From the NCBI GenBank assembly GCA_902496005.1, contig CABUZI010000068.1, forward strand, positions 1 to 8,742: a stretch of 8,742 nt of DNA, read 5' to 3'. The notes beneath the pieces were generated by a model. The model saw only the letters and a list, made by a program, of their open reading frames with translations. It did not search any database and had not been told where the DNA came from. The stretch's first letter is position 1. Each line of letters opens with the position of its first letter. Of the stretch, positions 1 to 6,834 are shown in pieces. This DNA comes from an uncultured Collinsella sp. Its GTDB lineage: Bacteria > Actinomycetota > Coriobacteriia > Coriobacteriales > Coriobacteriaceae. Both the position numbers and the translations under genes were made by a program.

Positions 1-576
1 CTCGGGCTCAAACTGGTGGCCCAGGTCGCACTCGTCGGCATAGGCCTTCTCGGACTTGCAGCCCTGGATGGGGCAGCGGCCGATCACCTGGCGGCCGTTG
101 AGGAACGTGCCGGCCTTGGCGTCGTAGAACTGCAGCGTGGAGCGCTTGGAGATGGTGCCCTGCTCATGCAGGCGCTCGATAATCTCGGCGGTCACTTCGT
201 TGTGAATCTGCGCAGCCGGCTCAAGGCCCGAGCCGCCGTAGATATCGCAGCTGATGTTGTAGTTGTTGAGGGTCGCTGCTTGGCGGGAGTGATTGGACTC
301 GACGTACTCGTTAATGGACTTGTCGTAGCCCTCGTTCTCCTTGAGCTTGCGGTAGCTCTCCATGATGGGCGAGCCGTAGCAGTCGGTGCCCGAGGTGAAG
401 ATGACGTTCTCGCGGCCCAGACGGTCGCGCAGGAAGCGGGCGAAGAAGTCGGCCGGGACAAAGACGCCGCCGACGTGGCCAAAGTGAAGGCCCTTGTTGC
501 CGTAGGGCTCGCCGGCGGTAACGATGGCGCGGCGAGGCCAGCTGGGACGGTCGTTCATGGAGTATTTGGATGCCAT
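1..576 (-). CDS. metG: Methionyl-tRNA synthetase, N-terminal part (3' end outside window)
   Basis: This class I aminoacyl-tRNA synthetase would charge tRNA-Met with methionine in the cytoplasm. Only the first 192 residues are present. The Rossmann-fold core begins near residue 17 with an AGEPYGNKG strand. The class I signature appears as HFGH at 31-34, where the common form is HLGH or HIGH. A GTDCYGSPI segment at 63-71 aligns with the ADDAHGTPI segment of E. coli MetRS, so D65 matches the methionine-site Asp52. The zinc-knuckle insert is at 168-187 with C168, C173, C183 and H187, whereas E. coli uses four cysteines. The start is fixed by AAGGAG at 581-586, four bases before the ATG. The gene is divergent from the DUF3267 gene across 132 bp. 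It could be a second, non-housekeeping MetRS-type synthetase, since the C-terminal half cannot be seen. Confidence 0.88.
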   Translation of the reverse strand, partial: MASKYSMNDRPSWPRRAIVTAGEPYGNKGLHFGHVGGVFVPADFFARFLRDRLGRENVIFTSGTDCYGSPIMESYRKLKENEGYDKSINEYVESNHSRQAATLNNYNISCDIYGGSGLEPAAQIHNEVTAEIIERLHEQGTISKRSTLQFYDAKAGTFLNGRQVIGRCPIQGCKSEKAYADECDLGHQFEPE

Positions 577-657
577 GGGACTCCTTCGCATATGGTGAGA
601 GCGCGGCCGGGCGCAAGGCTTGGCGACGCGGTGGTCAATTCGTGCATATCGTTCGAC

Positions 658-666
658 ATTATCGCA
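658..666 (-). promoter_or_regulatory. Possible extended -10 promoter for the MetRS gene
   Basis: On the minus strand the bases read TGCGATAAT, an extended -10 pattern (TG, one base, then a 5/6 match to TATAAT). It would start transcription about 75 bases before the MetRS ATG. No good -35 is seen, which is acceptable for an extended -10. This is pattern matching only. Confidence 0.3.
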
Positions 667-694
667 CATGCGGACGAGTACGTGGCAGGGGCGC

Positions 695-700
695 TATCCT
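695..700 (+). promoter_or_regulatory. Possible -10 box placing the DUF3267 mRNA start at its ATG
   Basis: TATCCT lies nine bases before the ATG at 709, so a transcript from it would begin within a base or two of the start codon. No Shine-Dalgarno sequence lies at normal distance; the nearest purine run, AGGGG at 686-690, is 18 bases away. This fits a leaderless or near-leaderless message, which is common in Actinobacteria. The -35 region is poor. Confidence 0.25.
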
Positions 701-708
701 AAGATGCT

Positions 709-1275
709 ATGAATGAGATTTCCAACATACATGCGTTTGAAGACGAGGATTTTCTGCACGCCTGCTTTGTGTGGGGGATGGCCGTGCTCGGCGCATTTGC
801 CGTGTGCTTGGTGCCGGTGTTTATGCTGATGGGCGGGCCTGCGGACTTGGATGCGGCTGACGCGGGCGGCTGGACCACGGTCTTGGGCTGGATAGTCGGC
901 TTGGCTGCGGTTTCGGCGGCGTCATTTGCCGTGCACGAGCTGGTGCACGGTGTGTTTTTTAAGCTGCTGGCGCCTGCGGGCGCGCAGGTGACCTTTGGGG
1001 CGAATCGCGAGACGGCGATGATCTATGCCTGCGCCGAGGGCGTTGTGTATTCGCGCCTGCGGTACTTGGCGGTTTGCCTGGCGCCGACGGTTGTTGTGAC
1101 GGCGGCGTTTGCCCTGGGGTTTGCGTTTTCGGGCTATCCGCTGCTGTGCTACCTGGCGGCCGGCTTGCATTTGTCGGGCTGTGTGGGCGACTGGTATTAC
1201 GTGCGGACCATTTTGCGCGACCGCCGCATTGTCGCCTGCGAGGACACGTCCTTCGGCGTGCGCTTTTTCGGGTGA
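709..1275 (+). CDS. DUF3267 putative zincin-type membrane metallopeptidase
   Basis: A 188-residue integral membrane protein with about four hydrophobic segments (roughly 21-43, 55-76, 117-140 and 143-160). The second is followed directly by a zinc-metalloprotease motif HELVH, with H76, E77 and H80. A conserved-looking GCVGDWYY stretch at 157-164 offers D161 as a possible third metal ligand. This arrangement is typical of the DUF3267 family, whose members are predicted membrane peptidases without an assigned substrate. The N-terminal 18 residues are acidic and cytosolic-looking. The stop codon lies ten bases before the preferred queH start, so the two genes are probably cotranscribed and perhaps translationally coupled. 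No functional link to queuosine is implied. The family call rests on motif and size; peptidase activity is untested inference. Confidence 0.72.
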   Translation: MNEISNIHAFEDEDFLHACFVWGMAVLGAFAVCLVPVFMLMGGPADLDAADAGGWTTVLGWIVGLAAVSAASFAVHELVHGVFFKLLAPAGAQVTFGANRETAMIYACAEGVVYSRLRYLAVCLAPTVVVTAAFALGFAFSGYPLLCYLAAGLHLSGCVGDWYYVRTILRDRRIVACEDTSFGVRFFG

Positions 1276-1285
1276 GGAGATGTCG

Positions 1286-1861
1286 ATGAAGCCGTTGTTG
1301 TTGCACGCCTGCTGTGCGCCGTGCTCTCTTGAGCCGGTCCACCTGCTGCGCGAGGAAGGGTTTGAGCCCACAATCTGCTGGACAAACCCCAATATTCAGC
1401 CGCACGATGAATGGCAGCGGCGTTTGGACGAGCTGCGCCGGTGGTGTGCCGATGGCGACATCGAGCTTATCGAGGTGGGGGAGGACCGTGAGCGCTGGGA
1501 GGCCGGCGTGGCACCGCTGGGTGCCGATCGGCCCCGTCGCTGTCGTGCGTGCTATGCCCTGCGCTTGGCTGAGGCGTGCCGCGTGGCCCAGGAGCGTGGG
1601 TTTGAGTTTGTGGGTACGACGCTCGCCGTCTCGCCGTATCAGTTGTTCGAAACCTGCAATGATGTGTTGGAGCGTCTGGCTGCCGCCCGCGGTCTCACTC
1701 CGGTGATTCGCGATTTTCGTCCGTATTACCCCGAGGCGACACGCCGTTCGCGCGAGCTGGGCATGTATCGGCAGAACTACTGTGGTTGCCGCTTCTCGGC
1801 TGTCGAGGCGGCCATGGACCGCGCCCGCATCCGCGACGAGCGCAAAGCGTCCAAAAAGTAG
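1286..1861 (+). CDS. queH: Epoxyqueuosine reductase QueH
   Basis: QueH performs the last step of queuosine synthesis, reducing epoxyqueuosine to queuosine at position 34 of GUN-anticodon tRNAs. It replaces the cobalamin-dependent QueG in many anaerobes. The 191-residue protein shows the family's cysteine pattern: HACCAPCS at 7-14 (C9, C10, C13), RCRACY at 85-90 (C86, C89) and YCGC at 165-168 (C166, C168). In the family, conserved cysteines of this kind hold an iron-sulfur cluster. SPYQ at 116-119 is also typical. The start is placed at the second of two in-frame ATGs, because GAGGAG at 1274-1279 touches the first (1280) but is six bases from the second. It follows the DUF3267 gene closely. 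Downstream is a 62-bp convergent spacer (1862-1923) in which I see only a weak T-run (TCGTTTTT) and no convincing terminator. Confidence 0.92.
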   Translation: MKPLLLHACCAPCSLEPVHLLREEGFEPTICWTNPNIQPHDEWQRRLDELRRWCADGDIELIEVGEDRERWEAGVAPLGADRPRRCRACYALRLAEACRVAQERGFEFVGTTLAVSPYQLFETCNDVLERLAAARGLTPVIRDFRPYYPEATRRSRELGMYRQNYCGCRFSAVEAAMDRARIRDERKASKK

Positions 1862-1923
1862 TTCATTTATGGGCTGGGGCTTTGAGCTGTCTGTGCGGTA
1901 CGGTCGTTTTTGGGAAAGTCGAT

Positions 1924-2580
1924 TTAATTAAGCGTGTGATCGTGGCTCGCTTGATACCAAACGACGACTCCTATGATTCTAATCCTCCGTTTGTTAAACA
2001 TCAGATCCGGACTTGCTGTTGCATATGAATGGGACGACAGCACAATCATGTCGTTTCCTTCTGCAAATCGCCTAATTACCGGTGTTTTACCGTCTGCGAG
2101 CGCCAATACAGCACAGCCGTTCCAAGGCTTTGCGGTGGTATCGACAAGTAGTAAGCTGCCGGGAGGGTAAATGCGGGACATTTCGTCACCTTTGATTTTA
2201 ACGAAAACGCTATGTGGGTGACGCTTGGCTACGTCTACAGGCGCGCAAGCATTTTGTTGGCTGTGCGTGATGCGGCGCTTTTGCGATTCGATATCGATGA
2301 CGGGAAATGCGCCCTCCATTTCGTGGATAGCAGGGTCTTCGTCGGTGACGATTCTTTTATTTGCGAGCTTTACGGCCAAACCGTTTTCCTCGCCAACAAG
2401 TTCATCGCGGGTGCAACCGAAGAGCGCTTGTAACTTTTCAATATGGCGCTCACGGGGGGCATACCGACTTTTTTCCCAACGACAAACGGTCTCTTTAGAT
2501 ACCCCCAACATCTCTGCAAGTTGCGCCTGACCAAGATGCTCCATGGTGCGGAGTTTACGAATATTTGCCCCGAAGCCCAT
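1924..2580 (-). CDS. XRE-family regulator with degenerate S24/LexA-fold C-terminal domain
   Basis: A 218-residue DNA-binding regulator. Residues 6-62 form an XRE/Cro-type helix-turn-helix (QAQLAEMLGVSKETVCRWEK, with the recognition helix around 28-37). Residues about 112-212 resemble the S24 peptidase fold of LexA and CI repressors. The nucleophile motif, normally GDSM or GMSM, reads GDEM at 131-134, so glutamate replaces the catalytic serine. The normal VKR of the general-base lysine reads IRR at 169-171, so arginine replaces it. Self-cleavage is therefore not expected, and the domain probably serves for dimerisation or ligand sensing. The start is the ATG two bases after the stop of the deiminase-like gene, with GAGAGG at 2591-2596 upstream; an in-frame ATG at 2613 lies inside that gene. 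Position and cotranscription suggest it controls the arginine block, probably at the repeats at 3917-3964. That link is inference. Confidence 0.82.
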   Translation of the reverse strand: MGFGANIRKLRTMEHLGQAQLAEMLGVSKETVCRWEKSRYAPRERHIEKLQALFGCTRDELVGEENGLAVKLANKRIVTDEDPAIHEMEGAFPVIDIESQKRRITHSQQNACAPVDVAKRHPHSVFVKIKGDEMSRIYPPGSLLLVDTTAKPWNGCAVLALADGKTPVIRRFAEGNDMIVLSSHSYATASPDLMFNKRRIRIIGVVVWYQASHDHTLN

Positions 2581-2582
2581 GG

Positions 2583-3833
2583 CTATAGATCCTCTCGCCA
2601 CAGAGGGAGGCATAGACAGTTTGTGCCACCATAGCCTTTGGTGAGCTCGTCAATGGATAACGGGAATAATTCCATTCCTGCTTTCTCAAGCGCTTCGTTG
2701 GTCCAAACGTTTTCTTCATATACGCATAGTTTTCCTGGCGAGAGCGCAAGGATAGACGTTGCGTTGTTCCGGCGCTCTCTTTCGTAGGCGGTTTGATTCC
2801 CGCCTCCGCAGTCAATTACTTTTATTGGTTCGCAACAGGCTGCAGAGAGTATTTCCGGAATCGTGCGATCGATAGGAGTGATCGTAAGGCCCTTTCCGGA
2901 TCGTTTTAGTTGAATGCTGTATGCATCAACGGCATTGCATATCTCACGATCGATGAGGAACGCGTCGTGATCAATTCTACTTATGAACGTATCGAGGTGG
3001 ATACGCAGCCCGTCAGAGGGGACTCGAATCGCAATTAGCTCGGTAGTCTGGAATTTATTTGAGGTCAGGAGCTCTTTGGCAAGTGACTCGACGGCGGCGG
3101 GTTCAGTTCGGTCAGAGATTCCAACTAATAATGTCTTAGCACTGATAACAAGAATGTCTCCGCCTTCGATATGGTAACTACTCCTGTTCAAATCACATAC
3201 CGGGGTTTCTCCCATGATCTTGTGGTGGGTGAATATCTGCCGGTATAAGGCGACCTCACGATCACGCTCAGGCCAATACATATGATTTAGGATGATGCCG
3301 TCTCCGACTACCACAGCAGGATCACGAGTGAAAAAAAGCGTGTTGAGGGGATTGACCAAGAGCGAGGCGGGGTCAAATTGCTCGTGCACGAGCGCCCGTA
3401 GTGTTTCCGACTGGTTTGAACATAGCTCAGTGTCTCCAAAGCGAATGCCGTTAAGTACTATATTCACCAATTCCTGGGTGTTCTTAGCGTTCTCAAACAG
3501 CTGGGTTATTGTCTCGAGGAACTCTCTGCCTGTTGCCCCACTGCAACGGAGGTAGTCATCAATAAAACATTTAAGTGATTGGGGCTCAGTTTCAAGTGAG
3601 TCTTCGAGAAGGTCCCTAATTTCAATGGTTTCTACGCCATGCTTCTCAAGCAATTGAACCATGGAATCGTGCTCATATATTGCTTTGTCGAGGTCAAAAC
3701 GACCGCTCCATTTTCGCAGGGAGAAAACTTGGCTGAAGTCGGCATCAGGGTAGTTTTGTGTTTCAGTTCCTGGTCGATGGACAAGTACGGCTTTTAAATG
3801 ACCGATTTCATTTGTTATGTGTACGCCTTGCAT
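2583..3833 (-). CDS. Divergent arginine deiminase-like protein (paralogue 1)
   Basis: A 416-residue member of the arginine deiminase (guanidino-modifying, pentein-fold) family, whose standard reaction is arginine to citrulline plus ammonia. Core catalytic residues are present: TRDP with D171, HIEGGD with E223 and D226, IHLDT with H279 and D281, and cysteine C406 near the C terminus. The RDRE and GISDRT arginines that hold the substrate carboxylate in Pseudomonas ADI also appear kept. Several usually invariant features have changed. The loop before the cysteine reads KGYGGTNC rather than RGRGGPRC, putting Y401 where Pseudomonas ADI has Arg401. The position of Asn160 is T165. The usual REQWNDG stretch is RERRNNA. 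The FDD stretch near the N terminus is missing. AGGAG six bases before the ATG supports the start. It is divergent from the carrier gene and 2 bp upstream of the regulator. Altered specificity or reduced activity is likely, but untested. Confidence 0.85.
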   Translation of the reverse strand: MQGVHITNEIGHLKAVLVHRPGTETQNYPDADFSQVFSLRKWSGRFDLDKAIYEHDSMVQLLEKHGVETIEIRDLLEDSLETEPQSLKCFIDDYLRCSGATGREFLETITQLFENAKNTQELVNIVLNGIRFGDTELCSNQSETLRALVHEQFDPASLLVNPLNTLFFTRDPAVVVGDGIILNHMYWPERDREVALYRQIFTHHKIMGETPVCDLNRSSYHIEGGDILVISAKTLLVGISDRTEPAAVESLAKELLTSNKFQTTELIAIRVPSDGLRIHLDTFISRIDHDAFLIDREICNAVDAYSIQLKRSGKGLTITPIDRTIPEILSAACCEPIKVIDCGGGNQTAYERERRNNATSILALSPGKLCVYEENVWTNEALEKAGMELFPLSIDELTKGYGGTNCLCLPLWREDL

Positions 3834-3858
3834 GTCTGTCTCCTGTCCTGCTGGTTTT

Positions 3859-3864
3859 TATATA
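3859..3864 (-). promoter_or_regulatory. Possible -10 box for the deiminase-regulator operon
   Basis: TATATA on the minus strand lies about 25 bases before the ATG at 3833 and would give a leader of roughly 20 bases including the AGGAG ribosome-binding site at about 3840-3844. The -35 region (CAACAA at 17-bp spacing) does not match the consensus, so the promoter would be weak or need an activator. Confidence 0.3.
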
Positions 3865-3915
3865 AGGCTAAGGCAGGTTCCTTGTTGTGTTGCGGAAAAG
3901 TTAAAAGACGTATGT

Positions 3916-3964
3916 AATTGATAAATAACATCAATTTTAAATATCAGATTGATTAATAACGTCA
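3916..3964. repeat. Two 17-bp direct repeats with dyad symmetry, candidate operators
   Basis: ATTGATAAATAACATCA at 3917-3933 and ATTGATTAATAACGTCA at 3948-3964 match at 15 of 17 positions and start 31 bp apart, about three helical turns. Each copy has internal symmetry of the form TGAT-N7-RTCA. In the first copy the arms extend to a perfect AATTGAT-N7-ATCAATT (3916-3936). The pair lies between two divergent promoters, as expected for tandem operator sites that place bound dimers on the same DNA face. The XRE/S24 regulator encoded at 1924-2580 is the obvious local candidate; an ArgR-type factor is an alternative. Confidence 0.6.
3919..3947 (+). promoter_or_regulatory. Candidate promoter for the carrier-deiminase-carbamoyltransferase operon
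   Basis: TTGATA (3919-3924, 5/6 to consensus) and TATCAG (3942-3947, 4/6) are spaced by exactly 17 bp. Direct repeat 1 covers the -35 box and repeat 2 covers the expected start near 3954, an arrangement suited to repression. A second option is TTGCGG at 3890-3895 with TGTAAT at 3913-3918, also 17 bp apart. Confidence 0.4.
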
Positions 3965-4001
3965 CTTTAGCTGCCGTTCATAGGTGAAAAGCGACACGAT
4001 G

Positions 4002-4023
4002 GCGATGGTTGGCCGACCACCGC
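4002..4023 (+). other. Stem-loop in the 5' leader of the carrier gene
   Basis: GCGATGGT (4002-4009) can pair with ACCACCGC (4016-4023) with one A-C mismatch across a six-base loop, TGGCCG. It lies in the roughly 130-base untranslated leader predicted for the operon. No T-run follows, so it is not a terminator. It may be an RNA structure or an additional DNA dyad for a regulator. I do not recognise a known riboswitch. Confidence 0.3.
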
Positions 4024-4086
4024 TGAGCAACCTCATACATTTATGGTGCCAGCTGGATAGATGGGAAAAGGAATGAAGGAGGAGAT

Positions 4087-5529
4087 ATGGCAGCGGAAAG
4101 TTCGAAAGGCATCAAGCAGTTCAAGGTCCCGCACGTATATGCGATCATCTTTGCACTTATGGTCATCTTCGCTGTTCTCACGTGGATTGTTCCCTCTGGG
4201 TCCTATCAGCGTCAGGAGGTGAACGGTCGTGAAGTCACTGTCGCAGGTACGTATGAGCAGAGTGAAAAGACATATATTGACGAGGAAACCGGGGATGAAG
4301 TAGATCTCAGACAAGGCGTCTTCGATGTTCTTCAGGCTCCAACGCGCGGTATACAAGAGGCAATTGAGGTCGTTGCATTCATCTTGATTGTGGGCGGTTC
4401 GTTTCAGGTTATTACTAAAACGGGCGCTATCACGAGCGGAATGGGTCGTGTCGTTCGCCGCTTTAAGAACAAAGACATTCTAATTATTCCTATTGCGATG
4501 GTTCTCTTTGCATTGGGCGGAACGAGCTTTGGCATGGCGGAAGAAACTCTCCCGTTCTTTGCGATCTTCATGCCAATTATGATGGCTATGGGCTTCGACT
4601 CGATGACGGCGTTCATGGTCGTGTTCGTTGGAGCGCGCACGGGTTACATCGCCTCAACGATTAATCCGTTTAATGTTCTCATTGCGCAAGGTATTCTTGG
4701 TATTCAGGGCAACCCCCAGCTGTGGCTGCGTATGATTGCCTGGGTTGTTTTGACTGCCGTTGCAATTACTTGGGTTGTCCTCTATGCACGAAGGGTAAAG
4801 AAGAACCCTGAGTCATCGATCACATTTGAGGATGATATCGCCAAGAAAGTCGAGTTCGCTGCCGATGAATCTGCCCTTGACGCGGAATTTACGGGTCGTC
4901 AAAAAGGCGTGCTTGCGGTATTTATCGCTGGTATGTGCCTTATCATCTGGGGACTTGTGACCCAGGGCTGGTATATGAACGAGATTTCTGCGGTCTTTTT
5001 GGCCATGGGCCTGTTGGCTGGTGTTATTGCGGGCTTTAGTTTGGACGTCATCGCTCAGGAATTTGTTGCGGGTATCGCTGACTTTGCTTTCTCGGCAATT
5101 GTTGTTGGACTTGCGCGTGGCATCCTTGTCATTGCCTCTGACGGCATGATCATCGATACCATCCTCAATGCGCTCGCCACTGGTCTGGGCGGCATCCCGG
5201 CGGTTCTCTTTACTACGCTTCTTTATGCGGTTGAGAACCTCCTGGCGATTCTGGTTCCCAGCTCATCTGGCCTTGCAGCACTGACCGCTCCCATTTTTGG
5301 ACCTTTGACCGAACTCATGGGCCTTAATCCCGAGGCCGCCGTGTGGGCTCTCTCCATGGGTAGCGCGACGATGTCTTTGATCTGTCCTACTAGCGCCATT
5401 CTTGTAGCGGGTTTGGGCGTGTGCAAGATCAAGCTTGGCCAGTGGTGGAAGACCGTTTGGAAATTCTTCTTGGTCGTGTCGCTCATCAATATCGTATTCG
5501 TAGCAATCTCGGGACTTATTGCCCTGTAG
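4087..5529 (+). CDS. YfcC-family membrane carrier, candidate arginine/ornithine exchanger
   Basis: A 480-residue polytopic inner-membrane protein of the YfcC/C4-dicarboxylate anaerobic carrier type (PF03606-like). The N terminus is short and cytosolic. A first membrane helix lies at about 17-36 and ends in the family's TWIVPSGSY stretch at 32-40. A polar extracytoplasmic segment follows (about 41-85), then further helices between 94 and 235, a charged loop at 236-272, and helices to the end. Family motifs include TINPFN at 191-196 and LVPSSSGLAALTAPI at 389-403. The length fits the family. Some YfcC-type carriers in streptococcal arginine-deiminase operons act as arginine-ornithine exchangers, and the position directly before a deiminase and a carbamoyltransferase argues for that role here. 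The exact substrate is not proven. A strong AAGGAGG (4076-4082) precedes the ATG by four bases. The deiminase starts 28 bp after its stop. Confidence 0.85.
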   Translation: MAAESSKGIKQFKVPHVYAIIFALMVIFAVLTWIVPSGSYQRQEVNGREVTVAGTYEQSEKTYIDEETGDEVDLRQGVFDVLQAPTRGIQEAIEVVAFILIVGGSFQVITKTGAITSGMGRVVRRFKNKDILIIPIAMVLFALGGTSFGMAEETLPFFAIFMPIMMAMGFDSMTAFMVVFVGARTGYIASTINPFNVLIAQGILGIQGNPQLWLRMIAWVVLTAVAITWVVLYARRVKKNPESSITFEDDIAKKVEFAADESALDAEFTGRQKGVLAVFIAGMCLIIWGLVTQGWYMNEISAVFLAMGLLAGVIAGFSLDVIAQEFVAGIADFAFSAIVVGLARGILVIASDGMIIDTILNALATGLGGIPAVLFTTLLYAVENLLAILVPSSSGLAALTAPIFGPLTELMGLNPEAAVWALSMGSATMSLICPTSAILVAGLGVCKIKLGQWWKTVWKFFLVVSLINIVFVAISGLIAL

Positions 5530-5557
5530 GTTTCATGGCTGAAATGGAGTAACAGGA

Positions 5558-6802
5558 ATGTCTAAAGGACTGAATGTACACAGCGAGATTGGTAAGCTCA
5601 AGAAAGTTGTGCTTCACCGCCCCGGTCGTGACCTTGTGAACGTAAAGGCAGAAGAGTTCGATGATGTCTGGATTCACGACTGTTTCTATCTTGATGTGGC
5701 TCAAAAGGAGCATGATGCCTTTGCGGATCTTCTGAGGAGCGAAGGTGTTGAGGTTCTCTATATGGAGAAACTCGTTGCTGAAGCGCTGGATGCATGCCCC
5801 TCGGCTCGCGCTGAGTTTACCGATACATTTATGGCTGAGAGCGGGATTGTCAATCCTATGCTTGAGCAGGCTGTTCGTGAAAAGCTCGACGCTATTTCAG
5901 ATTCGTATCAGTTTGTACTTGAGGCTATGGGGGGGTATCGTTATCGTGACCTTGAGCTGCCTCGCGTTTCGACTACGCTTAGTATGATGGATAATGAGGA
6001 TGCGAAGCCCGATGATTTGGTGTTGAAGCCTCTTCCGAGTTCATATTTCTCTCGCGATCCTCTTGCTTCCGTGGGCAAAGGCGTTCTGCTTCACCATATG
6101 TATTGGAAACAGCGAGATCGTGAAGTGCCCTTCTACGAAGCGATTTTCAAATACCATCCCGATTATGCAGGGACTCCGATTTGGTACGACCATAAGAATC
6201 ACTGGCATATCGAGGGCGGTGATGTGCTTAACATTAACGCTCATACCTTGGCTATTGGAATTAGCCAGCGAACTGAGGCGGCTGCGATTGAGGAGCTTGC
6301 AAAGAATTTGTTCTGGGGATCTGGGAATTCTGAGATCGATACCGTTTACGCTATTAAAATCCCCAACGGCTATGCTTACATGCATCTTGACACCGTTTGC
6401 ACCATGGTGGATTTCGATAAGTTCACAGTTTATCCCGGTATTTTTGAGACCCTTCGTGTTTATCGTCTGACTCGTGATGACTCTGAGGGAATGGTCGCTG
6501 TTCAAGAGATTGATGACACGCTTGAACATATTCTTGAAATGGCTACTGGCGTGGAGAAGGTGCAGCTTATTGAGTGCGGTGCCGGCGATATGGTTGAGGC
6601 ATCTCGCGAGCAGTGGAACGACGGGTCGAACACTCTTGCCGTTGCTCCTGGTAAAGTCTGTGTTTACGAGCGCAATGTTGTCACAAATGATGAGCTCTAC
6701 AAGAACGGTTTGGAACTTTTGGTCGTTCCCTCCGAGGAACTGTCCCGCGGTCGTGGTGGCCCGCGCTGCATGAGCATGCCCTTCTGGCGCGAAGATATTT
6801 AG
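5558..6802 (+). CDS. arcA: Arginine deiminase (paralogue 2, near-canonical)
   Basis: A 414-residue arginine deiminase, the first catabolic step of the ADI pathway: arginine to citrulline and ammonia in the cytoplasm. The pentein-fold active site is largely complete: SRDP with D167, HIEGGD at 217-222 with E219 and D222, MHLDT with H276 and D278, GISQRT at 234-239, REQWNDG at 350-356, and the closing loop RGRGGPRCMSMP with R399 and catalytic C404. One deviation stands out. The usual PNLYFTRD stretch reads PSSYFSRD, so S161 takes the place of the substrate-carboxylate-binding asparagine (Asn160 in Pseudomonas ADI). GGAG at 5546-5549, eight bases before the ATG, supports the start. It sits between the carrier and the carbamoyltransferase in one operon. 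It keeps far more consensus positions than paralogue 1 at 2583-3833 and is the better candidate for the true ADI. Confidence 0.9.
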   Translation: MSKGLNVHSEIGKLKKVVLHRPGRDLVNVKAEEFDDVWIHDCFYLDVAQKEHDAFADLLRSEGVEVLYMEKLVAEALDACPSARAEFTDTFMAESGIVNPMLEQAVREKLDAISDSYQFVLEAMGGYRYRDLELPRVSTTLSMMDNEDAKPDDLVLKPLPSSYFSRDPLASVGKGVLLHHMYWKQRDREVPFYEAIFKYHPDYAGTPIWYDHKNHWHIEGGDVLNINAHTLAIGISQRTEAAAIEELAKNLFWGSGNSEIDTVYAIKIPNGYAYMHLDTVCTMVDFDKFTVYPGIFETLRVYRLTRDDSEGMVAVQEIDDTLEHILEMATGVEKVQLIECGAGDMVEASREQWNDGSNTLAVAPGKVCVYERNVVTNDELYKNGLELLVVPSEELSRGRGGPRCMSMPFWREDI

Positions 6803-6834
6803 TTGCAAATCCACTGTGATGGGAGATGGCGAAT

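Noticed and set aside
16..702. Long open frame on the plus strand opposite the MetRS gene
   Set aside because: It is antisense to a well-supported synthetase with its own ribosome-binding site. The Ala/Val/Gly/Leu-rich product is typical of the complement of GC-rich coding sequence.
577..708. T-box leader for the synthetase gene
   Set aside because: The region is only 132 bp and shared by divergent genes; I see no T-box sequence and no terminator-antiterminator pair.
1109..1285. N-terminal extension of queH back into the DUF3267 gene
   Set aside because: The extension overlaps the upstream gene in another frame, has no ribosome-binding site, and the QueH family starts close to the HACCAPC motif.
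1862..1923. Bidirectional terminator between queH and the regulator
   Set aside because: Only a weak wobble-paired stem before TCGTTTTT could be drawn on the plus strand and nothing on the minus strand.
2581..2613. Upstream ATG for the regulator at 2613
   Set aside because: It would overlap the end of the deiminase-like gene and add 11 residues ahead of the helix-turn-helix; the ATG at 2580 has a ribosome-binding site and fits XRE proteins better.
3916..3936. FNR/CRP-type binding site
   Set aside because: The arms TTGAT and ATCAA match the FNR half-sites, but the spacer is 7 bases instead of 4, so a standard FNR dimer would not fit. It is kept only as a dyad operator candidate.
6041..6814. 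257-codon open frame on the minus strand opposite deiminase 2
   Set aside because: It is fully antisense to a gene with clear active-site motifs, resembles no family I recognise, and is explained by the codon pattern of the sense gene.
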